Source: Kitasatospora phosalacinea
Lineage (GTDB): Bacteria; Actinomycetota; Actinomycetes; Streptomycetales; Streptomycetaceae
Length of the DNA: 64,000 bases
Direction: 5' to 3'
NCBI RefSeq assembly: GCF_030268885.1
Contig: NZ_BSSA01000037.1
Location: 1-64,000 of the forward strand
A program made the position numbers and the translations under genes. Below the pieces are notes generated by a model, which saw nothing but the letters and a program-made list of their open reading frames with translations, ran no database searches and was not told where the DNA came from. Below are positions 24,785 through 32,864 of this stretch, piece by piece. Position 1 is the stretch's first letter; each line of letters opens with the position of its first letter.

Positions 24785-26524
24785 GTGCAGGCAGCACGAT
24801 TCCTTGTCAGAGCGGGCGCCGTCGCGTCGGCGGCCCTGTGCCTGATGGCCCTCGGCGCGCCCGCTGCCGGTGCCCACCCGTTGGGCAACTTCTCCCTCAA
24901 CCACTACCTCGGCCTCACCGTCCGGCCGGCATCCGTCGAGGCGCTCGCGGTCACCGACGCCGCCGAGATCCCCACCCTCCAGGAGCAGCCGAAGGTCGAC
25001 CGGAACGGGGACGGCACCGCAGACGACACCGAGCGCGCGGCCTGGGCCACCGAGCAGTGCGGCCTGACGGCACAGCACCTGAAGGTGACGCCCGGTCAGG
25101 CCGCCCAACCGCTGGCCTGGCGGGTCGGCTCGGCACAGTTCCGCTACGAGGACGGTTCCGCCGGTCTGCGCACCAGCCGCCTGGAGTGCGTGCTCCACGC
25201 CGACCTGTACCTGCCCGCCGGAGGGAGCCCGATCCGGGCGGATACCGGGAGCGACCCGGCCCGGGTGGGGTGGAACGAGATCACCGCCCGCGGCGACGGT
25301 GTCACATTGGAGGGCTCCGACGTTCCCGCCGAGTCGGTCTCCAAGGAACTGCGGGACTACCCGCGGGAGCTGCTGGACAGCCCCAGCGGCGTCACCCGTG
25401 CTCAGTTCCGGGCCAGGCCCGGCGGCGGCGCCGTGCCCGCGGGTGCGGCGGCCGTCCGGGCGGACGGCTCCGGGCCGACGGCCTGGCTGGCCGGTCTGGA
25501 CGCCCGCCTCGCCGGCATCGGTGCCGCTGAGCGGCTGACCGTGCCGCTGGGTCTGCTCGCGGTCCTGCTGTCGATCGTGCTCGGCGCCGGACACGCGCTG
25601 CTGCCCGGGCACGGCAAGACCGTGATGGCCGCCTACCTCGCGGGGCGGCGCGGCCGGACCCGCGACGCCGTCACCGTCGGAGCGACCGTCACGGTGACCC
25701 ACACCGCCGGGGTCATCGTCATCGGCCTGTGCCTGACCACCTTCTCCTCGCTGGCCGGAGACGTGCTGCTGGGCTGGCTGGGCGTCCTCAGCGGGGCGCT
25801 GGTCGCCGTCGTCGGAGCGGGGCTGCTGCGCGACGCCGTCCGCCGTTCCCGCCACGCCCGCGCGCACGCACACCTCCCGCACCCCCAGCCGGGCTCCGAC
25901 GACGCCGATGCCAGGGAGCTCGCCCACGCCGCCGCCCACGCCGCGGGCACCCCGCACGACCACGACCACGACCCGCACCCCGCGTCGGACGACCACCGCA
26001 CCGGCCCCGACCCGCACCACGGCCACCCGCACCACCACGATCACGGTCACCCGCACGATCACGGCCACGGGCACCACCACGACCACGACCACGGCCATCC
26101 GCACGTCCACGGCCGGGCCGGTGAACTGGCGCACGGTCACCACGGCCACCGCCACGGGCTGTTCGGCGGCCACCACCGGCACGACCCCGCCCCGACGAGC
26201 CGGCGCAACCTGATCGGCCTCGGGATCGCCGGCGGCCTGGTGCCCAGCCCGTCCGCCCTGGTGGTGCTGCTCGGCGCGGTCGCGCTGGGCCGGACGCTGT
26301 TCGGTGCGGCCCTGGTGGTCGCCTACGGCGTGGGCATGGCCGCCACCCTCACCGCCGTCGGCCTGCTCCTGGTCCGGATGGGCGACCGGCTCGCCGCGGT
26401 GCAGGACGGACCGCTCGCCCGGCGCGTCCGCCGGATCGCGCCGTACAGCGCCCTGATCACCGCGGCGCTGATCCTGGCCGTCGGGCTGGGACTGGTCGTC
26501 CGCAGCCTGCCCGCCACCCTGTGA
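24785..26524 (+). CDS. NicO/HupE-type nickel transporter with His-rich loop
   Basis: 579 residues. A signal-like segment ends at AGAHPLGNFSLNHY, the conserved start of this family. About 230 extracytoplasmic residues follow, then TM segments with GAGHALLPGHGKTVMAAYLA and VGATVTVTHTAGVIVIG, a cytoplasmic loop (about residues 358-465) packed with His-Asp-His runs, and the last TM pairs after GLGIAGGLVPSPSALVVLL. NicO permeases move nickel or cobalt; the His loop should buffer or sense the metal. GTG 24785 has GGAGG at the right distance. The stop overlaps the next possible start by GTGA, linking it to the lipoprotein gene. Confidence 0.88.
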   Translation: MQAARFLVRAGAVASAALCLMALGAPAAGAHPLGNFSLNHYLGLTVRPASVEALAVTDAAEIPTLQEQPKVDRNGDGTADDTERAAWATEQCGLTAQHLKVTPGQAAQPLAWRVGSAQFRYEDGSAGLRTSRLECVLHADLYLPAGGSPIRADTGSDPARVGWNEITARGDGVTLEGSDVPAESVSKELRDYPRELLDSPSGVTRAQFRARPGGGAVPAGAAAVRADGSGPTAWLAGLDARLAGIGAAERLTVPLGLLAVLLSIVLGAGHALLPGHGKTVMAAYLAGRRGRTRDAVTVGATVTVTHTAGVIVIGLCLTTFSSLAGDVLLGWLGVLSGALVAVVGAGLLRDAVRRSRHARAHAHLPHPQPGSDDADARELAHAAAHAAGTPHDHDHDPHPASDDHRTGPDPHHGHPHHHDHGHPHDHGHGHHHDHDHGHPHVHGRAGELAHGHHGHRHGLFGGHHRHDPAPTSRRNLIGLGIAGGLVPSPSALVVLLGAVALGRTLFGAALVVAYGVGMAATLTAVGLLLVRMGDRLAAVQDGPLARRVRRIAPYSALITAALILAVGLGLVVRSLPATL

Positions 26525-26553
26525 ACGCCCGCACCCACCGGAGGACGACCGCC

Positions 26554-26895
26554 GTGGACACCCGCCGCACCCGCCCGCTCCTGCTCCTCGCCACCGCCGC
26601 CGCGCTGCTCACGGGCTGCGGCGGCGGAGGATCGGACGGGAGCTTCGACGCCCAGCCCGGCACACCGTCGCCGACCTGCCTCCGGCACCAGGCGCAGCAG
26701 CCGGGCAGCCGGTACACCGGCGGGGAGCGGTCCGATCCGACGGCCGTGCTGGAGATGATGCGCTTCTACACCGCCAACGCCACCAAGGCGTACTGCGACG
26801 GCCGACCGCCCACCGACACCGATCGTCGTTGGACGGGGCTGTACACCGACCTCGGCGGCGACCCGGGGCACGTGGCGGTGCCCCGGGCGAAGTAG
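26554..26895 (+). CDS. Small lipoprotein
   Basis: 113 residues from GTG 26554. It starts with RRTRPLLLLATAAALLTGCG, a type II signal peptide with lipobox LLTGC, so the Cys at residue 22 should be lipid-modified and the protein held on the outer face of the membrane. The mature part has two more Cys (in PTCLRHQ and AYCDGR) and no recognised domain. GGAGG lies before GTG 26554; a GTG at 26521 that overlaps the NicO stop would add 11 residues. It follows the nickel permease in the same direction and may assist it (inference). Confidence 0.7.
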   Translation: MDTRRTRPLLLLATAAALLTGCGGGGSDGSFDAQPGTPSPTCLRHQAQQPGSRYTGGERSDPTAVLEMMRFYTANATKAYCDGRPPTDTDRRWTGLYTDLGGDPGHVAVPRAK

Positions 26896-26926
26896 CTGGT
26901 GGCCGACCGCTCCCGTCCGCCGCGGT

Positions 26927-28249
26927 TCAGTGCCCGGTGGAGAGTTCGGCCAGGGCTGCTCGTGCGGCGGGGGCGTGCAGCGGGTGGAAGTCGGGGTCGG
27001 TCGCCAGGGCCGTTCCGAGTTCGGTGCGGGCCTCGTCGTCGCGACCGAGTGCGCGCAGGATCACGCCGCGGTGGTAGTGGAAGAGGGCGTTGCGGGTGCC
27101 CAGCGCGAGCGCCTGGTCGGACTCCGACAGGGCGTCCGCGTCGCGGCCGGCCGTGTGCAGGGCCCAGGCGTAGGCGTCGTGGGTGTCCAGGAACGGGCGG
27201 GTGCGCAGGCCCTGTTCGGCGATGGCGACGGCGGTGTTCGGATCGCCGTGGTCGGCCTCGAAGAGAGCGGCGTCCGCGTCGAGGGCGACGCCGTTGTCGG
27301 TGAACAGCTTCCACTCGCCGCGCAGCACCCGGTACTGCTGCTCGGCCTCCTCGGTGCGGCCCAGCGACTGGAGCAGCTCGCCGAGTTCGAGGACGTACTC
27401 GGGCTGCGGCACCTGGGCGGTGGCGCGGCGGAGGTCGGCGACGGCCTCGTCGGTGTTGCCGAGTGCGGCCTCGGCGCGGCCCTTGGCCTCCAGCAGCGAG
27501 GCGGTGCCGGGTGCGGTGCGCAGGCCCGCTTCGGCCCGGGCGAGCGCGGTCTTCGCGTCCCCGGCGCCCAGGGCGAGCAGGCTGAGGTGGTAGAGGGCGA
27601 AGGCGCGGTCGGCGGCGGTGTTGGCGTCGTCCAGGGCGCGCTGCATGGTGGCGGTGGCGGCGGCGGTGTCTCCGCGCAGCTCCCAGGTGTAGGAGGCGCG
27701 GGCCAGTGAGGGGGTGCCCGGTTTGAGGTCGACCATGCGCTGGACGGCGTCGAACGCCTCGGGGTAGCGGCCGAGTTGGGTGTAGGCGTCGGCCAGGGTG
27801 CCGTGGAGGGTGGAGTTGTCGGGGTTGATCGCGACGGCCTTCTGCGACCAGTCGAGGGCTGCGGTGAAGTCGTGGCGGGCTGCGGTGAGGGCGGCCATCG
27901 CGGCCATCGCGGTGAAGTTCTCGGCGGGGTCGGCGGCCAGGGAGCGGGTCAGGACCTCCTCCGCCTTCGGGTAGTACGACGGATCGGCGGTGATCCTGGC
28001 CTGCTGGACGTAGGCCAGGCCCAGGGAGGCCATCGCGAGGGCGTCGCCCGGGGTCTGCTTCAGGTGGTCCTGCAGGCCGCGGATGTCCGCGGCCAGGCCG
28101 GTGTCCGCACTGTCCTGCCCGATGCTCCGCTCCTGCCCGGCGGGGGCTTCGCCGCCCTGTGGGGTGAGGCCGAGGCCCCCGGCGAGGAACAGGCCCACGC
28201 CGAGGGCGGTGGCGACGGCGGCGGGAAGCAGGCGGCGGCGTCGGTTCAC
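26927..28249 (-). CDS. TPR-repeat protein, secreted or membrane-anchored
   Basis: 440 residues. An N-terminal basic and hydrophobic segment (RRRRLLPAAVATALGVGLFL) anchors or exports it. About nine tetratricopeptide repeats follow, e.g. MAALTAARHDFTAALDWSQK, ADAYTQLGRYPEAFDAVQRM and LHTAGRDADALSESDQALAL. It should serve as a protein-interaction scaffold outside or on the membrane. It lies downstream of the sortase and DUF4331 genes on the same strand; this trio, often with a nickel-type permease, recurs in actinomycetes as I recall. GTG 28249 has CTGGAG upstream. Confidence 0.88.
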   Translation of the reverse strand: MNRRRRLLPAAVATALGVGLFLAGGLGLTPQGGEAPAGQERSIGQDSADTGLAADIRGLQDHLKQTPGDALAMASLGLAYVQQARITADPSYYPKAEEVLTRSLAADPAENFTAMAAMAALTAARHDFTAALDWSQKAVAINPDNSTLHGTLADAYTQLGRYPEAFDAVQRMVDLKPGTPSLARASYTWELRGDTAAATATMQRALDDANTAADRAFALYHLSLLALGAGDAKTALARAEAGLRTAPGTASLLEAKGRAEAALGNTDEAVADLRRATAQVPQPEYVLELGELLQSLGRTEEAEQQYRVLRGEWKLFTDNGVALDADAALFEADHGDPNTAVAIAEQGLRTRPFLDTHDAYAWALHTAGRDADALSESDQALALGTRNALFHYHRGVILRALGRDDEARTELGTALATDPDFHPLHAPAARAALAELSTGH

Positions 28250-28284
28250 TGCGGTACTCCAGGCGGTCGTGGGCGGGACGGAAT

Positions 28285-29109
28285 CTATGCGGTCGGGGTG
28301 TCGTTGCCACGGGCCGGTGGCGCGGCGAACACCACCAGATTGGCGTCGTAGGCGTGCTGTGCGCGGTCGTAGCTGCCGCCGCAGGTGATCAGGCGCAGGC
28401 TCGGTCCGGCGGTGTTCCCGAAGACCTGTTCGGCGGGGAAGTCCTGCTTGTCGTAGCTGCGCAGGGCCTGGACGGTGAAGGAGGAGGTCGTTCCGTCCAC
28501 CGCTTGCACCTCGATGGTGTCGCCGGGGCGCAGGACGGACAGGCCCGCGAAGACCGCGGGGCCGGTGCGGGAGTCGACGTGGCCGACGATGACGGCGGTG
28601 CCGGGGCCGCCCGGGGCGGGTCCCTGGCTCCACCAGCCCGCCACGTCCGGGTCCGCAGGGGCGGCGAGGTGGCCGTCGTCCTGCACCTGGAGGTCGCCTA
28701 GGGCGGTGTCGACACCGATGCGGGGGATGCGGAGCCGGGCGGGCGGGGCGACCGGCGCGCGGTCGGAGCCGCCCTCCGGCGCGGTCGGTGCCGCACCGTG
28801 GACGGTGGCGGGCAGCTCGCCGACGTCGGCGACCCGCGTGGGGGCGGGCGCGGCCGGTCGGTCGGTGACGGCCGCCGCGCCGAGCCCGGCCAGCGCGAGC
28901 CCCGCCGCCACGGCACCCGCTCCCACCAGGCGACGGGGCCCGGCCGTCCGCAGCGCAGCACCCGCACGCGCCGCGCCGGCACCTGTCCGGGCGGTGGTGT
29001 CCTTCGCCCGGGCGAAGGACACCACCAGGGCGGCTACGAGCCGGGCGCGCACGAGGGCCGGCCGGCCGCTCGCGGGGAGCGGCCGGCCGGCCCGTTCGGG
29101 CAGTTTCAC
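28285..29109 (-). CDS. Class F sortase
   Basis: 274 residues. The N-terminus has one TM segment (about 60-82). The sortase domain has PRIGVDTALGDLQVQDDGHL, catalytic His in VIVGHVDSRTGPAVF and catalytic Cys in LRLITCGGSYD. The usual Arg region near the C-terminus reads AYDANLVVFA, so the third catalytic residue is not obvious. Sortases cleave a sorting motif and attach proteins to the cell wall. The GTG start overlaps the stop of the DUF4331 gene (GTGA), so the two are translated together, which makes the DUF4331 protein the likely substrate. Confidence 0.88.
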   Translation of the reverse strand: MKLPERAGRPLPASGRPALVRARLVAALVVSFARAKDTTARTGAGAARAGAALRTAGPRRLVGAGAVAAGLALAGLGAAAVTDRPAAPAPTRVADVGELPATVHGAAPTAPEGGSDRAPVAPPARLRIPRIGVDTALGDLQVQDDGHLAAPADPDVAGWWSQGPAPGGPGTAVIVGHVDSRTGPAVFAGLSVLRPGDTIEVQAVDGTTSSFTVQALRSYDKQDFPAEQVFGNTAGPSLRLITCGGSYDRAQHAYDANLVVFAAPPARGNDTPTA

Positions 29110-30743
29110 GAGCGGGCGGAGCGGCGGCGCAGCGCCATGACGCCCGCGGCCGACAGCAGCGTGCCTCCGGCCATCGCGGCCGCGCCGGCGATCGGGAAGC
29201 CACCGAGGGCGAGGCCGCCGAAGCCCGCCTCGACGGAGCCGCCGGGGTTGTCGGAGACGGCCTGGTTGACGGCGGCGGTGTTGGGCAGTGCCACGTAGGG
29301 GAAGTGGTGGCCGAAGGCGTGGTCGTTGGCGTTCACGCCGTCACCGGCGGCCAGGGCCGGAACGAGGGTGCCGGTCTGGGCGGCGCCCTCGGCGGCCTGC
29401 AGGGTGATGTCGACGACGTCGTCGGCCAGGCGACGGCCGTTCGGGAAGCCCGCGAGGTCGCCCGCGAGCACGCCGAGCCGGTTCGGCGCCGCCGCAGGGG
29501 CGACACCCATGTTCAGGCGCAGCTCCTCGGAGGGCACGAAGGCGTCCTTCTTGACGTCCTTGTTGAGCAGCTGCGAGTTCAGGTCCGCCTGCACGGGGCC
29601 GCACGCCTTGCAGACGCCGGTCAGGAAGATCTCGACGAGGTCGTTGCGCGGCGCTGCCGGGGCGGGGATGCCGTAGATGCTCTGGACGAGCTTGGGCACG
29701 ATCGGGTCTTTGACCTTGTCGACCACGGGGGTGACGGTGTGGTCCTTGTCCGGGGTCAGGGCGTTGAAGGCGTCCTTGTACTTGATCGGGACGACGACCT
29801 CGTTGACGAGCGGGTTGCCGAGCCGGGAGACCTGCCGCCAGTCGCCCTCGGCCTTGCCCTCGCCGCCCTTGTCGCCGCCGGGCTTGCCCTCGCCACCCTT
29901 GTCGGTGACGACGGCGCCCTTGCGGTCGGTGGTCGACCACACGCCGATGACCGGGTTGCGCTCCGCGTCGCCCTTCAGGGCCAGGGCCGTCTTCGGCACC
30001 TGGAGGGCGATGGTGTTGACGTTGTAGCCGGTCAGGGTGTCGTGGCCGGACTCCTTGAGGTTCCCGCCGTAGAGCAGGTCGAAGACCCGCAGGTCGAGGA
30101 AGAACGGGTCGTCGGCCTGTCCGGCGAAGCTCTGCCCGCCCTCGGGGAGTTCGGTGACGGCCTGCTTGCGCAGCGAGCCGTAGTCGGGCATCGACGCCTT
30201 GCCGACGTTCGACGGCGCGACGGGCGCGTCCTTGAGCAGGACCTTGCACTTCCCGTCCGGGCCGGTGACCGTGAGGGTGTAGGTCTGGCGGAAGTTCAGC
30301 GTCGGGTCGTCCAGGGACTTCACCACGCCGGTGTTGTAGAGGAACTGGTTGGCGTCGTCGCGGTAGTGGTTGGCGAAGGTCCAGGTGTAGGTGGTGTCGG
30401 GCTTGCCGTCGCCGTCACTGTCGATCTTGATGTTGTAGCGGGCGTCGTCGGCGAACGGGTAGAAGTTCGGGCCGCCGTTGGGCTCCTCGAACGGGATCCA
30501 GTTCGCCACCAGGGTGACGGTGTCGGGCTTGTCCGGGCTGACGAACGCGTACACGTCCGTGTTGTCGGCCCGCGGGTCGCCCGCGATCAGCGGGGCCTCC
30601 CGGTGGCTGGAGGCGTGGCCCACGCCGGGGGCGAGGCCGGCGAGGGCGCCGGCGGCGGCGAGGGCCAGCACCCCGAGGCCCGCCATGGGCTTCTCGGAAC
30701 GGCGGGCGAGGGACGACAGCTTCAGGGACGGCGGACGCTGCAT
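29106..30743 (-). CDS. DUF4331 exported protein with C-terminal TM anchor
   Basis: 545 residues. A signal peptide (about 1-45, ending GVGHA) is followed by the DUF4331 signature SSHREAPLIAGDPRADNTDV and the pattern YAFVSPDKPDTVTLVANWIP, then a conserved C-terminal part with GRRLADDVVDITLQ. The end of the protein has LPNTA (coded at 29274-29288), a Gly/Ala-rich TM segment and a RRR tail, the parts of a cell-wall sorting signal although the LPNTA-to-TM gap is long. It contains a low-complexity Lys/Gly insert (about 275-300). It is coupled to the class F sortase gene and should be displayed on the cell surface. ATG 30743 has AAAGACAGG upstream. Confidence 0.88.
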   Translation of the reverse strand: MQRPPSLKLSSLARRSEKPMAGLGVLALAAAGALAGLAPGVGHASSHREAPLIAGDPRADNTDVYAFVSPDKPDTVTLVANWIPFEEPNGGPNFYPFADDARYNIKIDSDGDGKPDTTYTWTFANHYRDDANQFLYNTGVVKSLDDPTLNFRQTYTLTVTGPDGKCKVLLKDAPVAPSNVGKASMPDYGSLRKQAVTELPEGGQSFAGQADDPFFLDLRVFDLLYGGNLKESGHDTLTGYNVNTIALQVPKTALALKGDAERNPVIGVWSTTDRKGAVVTDKGGEGKPGGDKGGEGKAEGDWRQVSRLGNPLVNEVVVPIKYKDAFNALTPDKDHTVTPVVDKVKDPIVPKLVQSIYGIPAPAAPRNDLVEIFLTGVCKACGPVQADLNSQLLNKDVKKDAFVPSEELRLNMGVAPAAAPNRLGVLAGDLAGFPNGRRLADDVVDITLQAAEGAAQTGTLVPALAAGDGVNANDHAFGHHFPYVALPNTAAVNQAVSDNPGGSVEAGFGGLALGGFPIAGAAAMAGGTLLSAAGVMALRRRSARS

Positions 30744-31164
30744 GGCCTGTCTTTCGTGAGAGAGGAGCCGGATCACACCGCGCGGCCCGATCGGGCACAG
30801 CGCGCCAAGCCGCCGGTTCCGGTGGTCGACGGCACGGGGGCGGACCTGATCACGCATCAACTACTCACAGGTGTAAGCCCGAGATAAGACGAACACAGCT
30901 CCCGCCCACCCGCCCCCTCGGCTACGCCCACGGGGAAGGCGACTCCACCCGTGCGGTCCAGTGGGAACAGTCCGTCCGACGTCCGGAACAGGCGTCGGCC
31001 CGTGGAAGCGGCGCCGCCCCCGGCCGGGGCGGTCGGGGTTTGCCGGGGCGGCATGTGGACATGCGCGGGGCGGTGCCGGATCTGGTTGAGCAGACAGCCC
31101 GCGCCGGGGCCGCTGGTCGGTACCGGGTGTCCTGTCCGGTACCGACCGGCGGGCGGGGGGTTCT
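30744..31164. other. Gap upstream of DUF4331 operon
   Basis: No gene seen. The AT-richer stretch around 30850-30895 (reading GTTCGTCTTATCTCGGG then TTACACCTGTGAGTAG on the minus strand) is the best candidate for the DUF4331 operon promoter, possibly of an alternative sigma factor. The rest is GC-rich without motifs. Confidence 0.35.
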
Positions 31165-31860
31165 TCAGGTGTCCGTCCCGGGGGTGCGGGTCAGGGCGTC
31201 GCGGAGGGTGGGGCGGGTGGGCAGGACGGTGTCCATCTCGGTGATCTCCAGCACCCTGCGGGCCGGCGCGGAGGGCTGAGCGAGCAGCAGGGCGGCGTGG
31301 GTGCGGCGGGCGGCGCGGTGGGCCTCGAACAGCAGGTGGAGGGTGGCGGTGTCGCAGAACCGCACGGCGGACAGGTCGACCACCAGGCGTCGCGGGCGGC
31401 GGGCGAGCGCGCGGGCCAGAGCGTGCTCCAGTTCGGGCACCCGGTCGTGGTCGAGGTCCCCGGCGGGGCGGAGCACCACCGTCGCGCCGGGCAGGTCGGT
31501 CATGGTGATCCGCAGGCCGGGCTCGTGGCGGTGGCTGCGGGTGCGGGGGTGGGCGGGCACGGGGCGGCCTCCGTTCGGGTCCGCGCGGCAGGGGGCTGGG
31601 CTGGCGGTCGGGCGGTCGGCCGAACCGGGTGTCGGCCGGGGCCGGGCGGTCGCCGCTGCCGCGGCGGCGGGTTGCGCCGCACCGGCCGCGGTGGGGGCGC
31701 CGTGGCGGCCGCCGCGGGTCAAGCGGTCCGGCGTGGTGGCGCTCAGGTCGCGCGGTTCGGCCGGCTCGGCGTGCGCGGCGGTGGTGAGCGCCTGCCGGGT
31801 GGAGCTGTCGGCGGCGGGGGCCGGCGCGTCGATCGGCTCAGGGGTGTTCGCGGTGTTCAT
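31165..31860 (-). CDS. STAS-domain protein (anti-anti-sigma-like)
   Basis: 231 residues. The first 110 residues are Ala/Pro/Arg-rich and disordered. The STAS domain (about 118-215) has TVVLRPAGDLDHDRVPELEH, then RRLVVDLSAVRFCDTATLHL, where the Ser/Thr in FCDTATL is at the site phosphorylated in anti-anti-sigma factors. Such proteins bind RsbW-type kinases in partner switches. The neighbouring HATPase and PP2C genes at 32360 and 32865 could form the switch with it. It overlaps the upstream HTH gene by 23 bases. Confidence 0.8.
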   Translation of the reverse strand: MNTANTPEPIDAPAPAADSSTRQALTTAAHAEPAEPRDLSATTPDRLTRGGRHGAPTAAGAAQPAAAAAATARPRPTPGSADRPTASPAPCRADPNGGRPVPAHPRTRSHRHEPGLRITMTDLPGATVVLRPAGDLDHDRVPELEHALARALARRPRRLVVDLSAVRFCDTATLHLLFEAHRAARRTHAALLLAQPSAPARRVLEITEMDTVLPTRPTLRDALTRTPGTDT

Positions 31861-32197
31861 GGTCACCACCGGGAAGGGGGCCGTCGGTACCGGTCGCGGA
31901 GTCGAGGTCGGCGAACAGGGCGAGCAGTCCGGCGATCTCGTGGCGGGACTCCGCCGGGTGGCGGAAGAAGGTGTGCCGGGCCACCCGGTAGTGGTTGCGG
32001 CGCCCATTGCGGGTGCGGGTGAGGTAGCCGGTGTCCTCCAGGTCGGTGAGGATGCCCTGCACCGCCCGCTCGGTCACCTCGCACGCCCTCGCCACGTCGC
32101 GGACCCGGACCTGCGGGTCGCGCGAGACCATCAGCAGGACCCGCGCGTGCTGGGTCAGGAACGTCCAGCCCGTGCGCGGTCCGGGTGCGTCCGCCAC
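31838..32197 (-). CDS. Winged-helix transcriptional regulator (MarR/ArsR-like)
   Basis: 119 residues dominated by a winged helix (TFLTQHARVLLMVSRDPQVR, then VRDVARACEVTERAVQGILT, DLEDTGYLTRTRNGRRNHYR). This type is found across streptomycetes next to STAS and anti-sigma genes. GTG 32197 is the only upstream start. The stop lies 23 bases inside the STAS gene, so translation is coupled. It is divergent from the HATPase gene 162 bases away, and could regulate it. Confidence 0.8.
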   Translation of the reverse strand: MADAPGPRTGWTFLTQHARVLLMVSRDPQVRVRDVARACEVTERAVQGILTDLEDTGYLTRTRNGRRNHYRVARHTFFRHPAESRHEIAGLLALFADLDSATGTDGPLPGGDHEHREHP

Positions 32198-32359
32198 ACC
32201 ACAAGTATGAACCCGGATTCCGGTTTCCCCGGTCCGGTTTCCCCGGGGCAGGGGCCTGGCAGCGCCCGGCGGCCGCGGTCACGGGCCCTTCCCCGAGGTG
32301 TGGTGGACGGCGGCCCGGGTATCCGCGGGGCACCACACGATCCGTCCGCGGGGCGACCC

Positions 32360-32779
32360 ATGCGAAACGATTCGGACCCGGAACCGCCGCGCCGTCGCCT
32401 GTCGTTCCCCGCCCGCACCGAGGCACCGGTCGGGCCCGCCCTGGACTTCACCCGCCGGGCCCTGGCCGCGTGGCACCTGTGGGAGCCGCCGCCCGATCGG
32501 CCCCACCTGGCAGACGACACCCTCCTCGTGGTCGGCGAGTTGCTGTCCAACGCCTGCGACCACGGCGGCGGACCGCGCTACCTCGAACTCGAACGCCGTC
32601 CCGGTGCCGTCCGCGTCACGGTCGGCGACCGCAACCGCGTCCTGCCCCGGCGCCGCCCCACCGGGCCGGGGGCGCCCCACGGCTTCGGCACCGTCGTCCT
32701 CGACCGGCTCACCACGCGATGGGGGGCGGTGGCGGGGCAGGGTGGGAAGTCCGTGTGGGCGGAGCTGGCGACCGGGTAG
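32360..32779 (+). CDS. RsbW-like HATPase (anti-sigma kinase family)
   Basis: 139 residues. The GHKL fold has LVVGELLSNACDHGGGPRYL (the N box with Asn at the Mg-ATP site) and VTVGDRNRVLP with GFGTVVLDRLTTRWGAVAG (later boxes). Stand-alone proteins of this kind are Ser/Thr kinases that act on STAS proteins, or their relatives. It is followed 85 bases downstream by a PP2C-type phosphatase in the same direction. ATG 32360 follows a modest GGGG element. Confidence 0.8.
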   Translation: MRNDSDPEPPRRRLSFPARTEAPVGPALDFTRRALAAWHLWEPPPDRPHLADDTLLVVGELLSNACDHGGGPRYLELERRPGAVRVTVGDRNRVLPRRRPTGPGAPHGFGTVVLDRLTTRWGAVAGQGGKSVWAELATG

Positions 32780-32864
32780 CCGTGGCCGGGGGCGGGCCCG
32801 GCCGGTCTCGGGCGTAATGGAAGGGACGGCGGACGCGGGGGCCGGGGCGGTTCAGGAGGCAGGC

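Noticed and set aside
29304..30887. 527-codon plus-strand frame opposite DUF4331
   Set aside because: Val/Gly/Glu-rich antisense frame; the minus strand has the DUF4331 signature.
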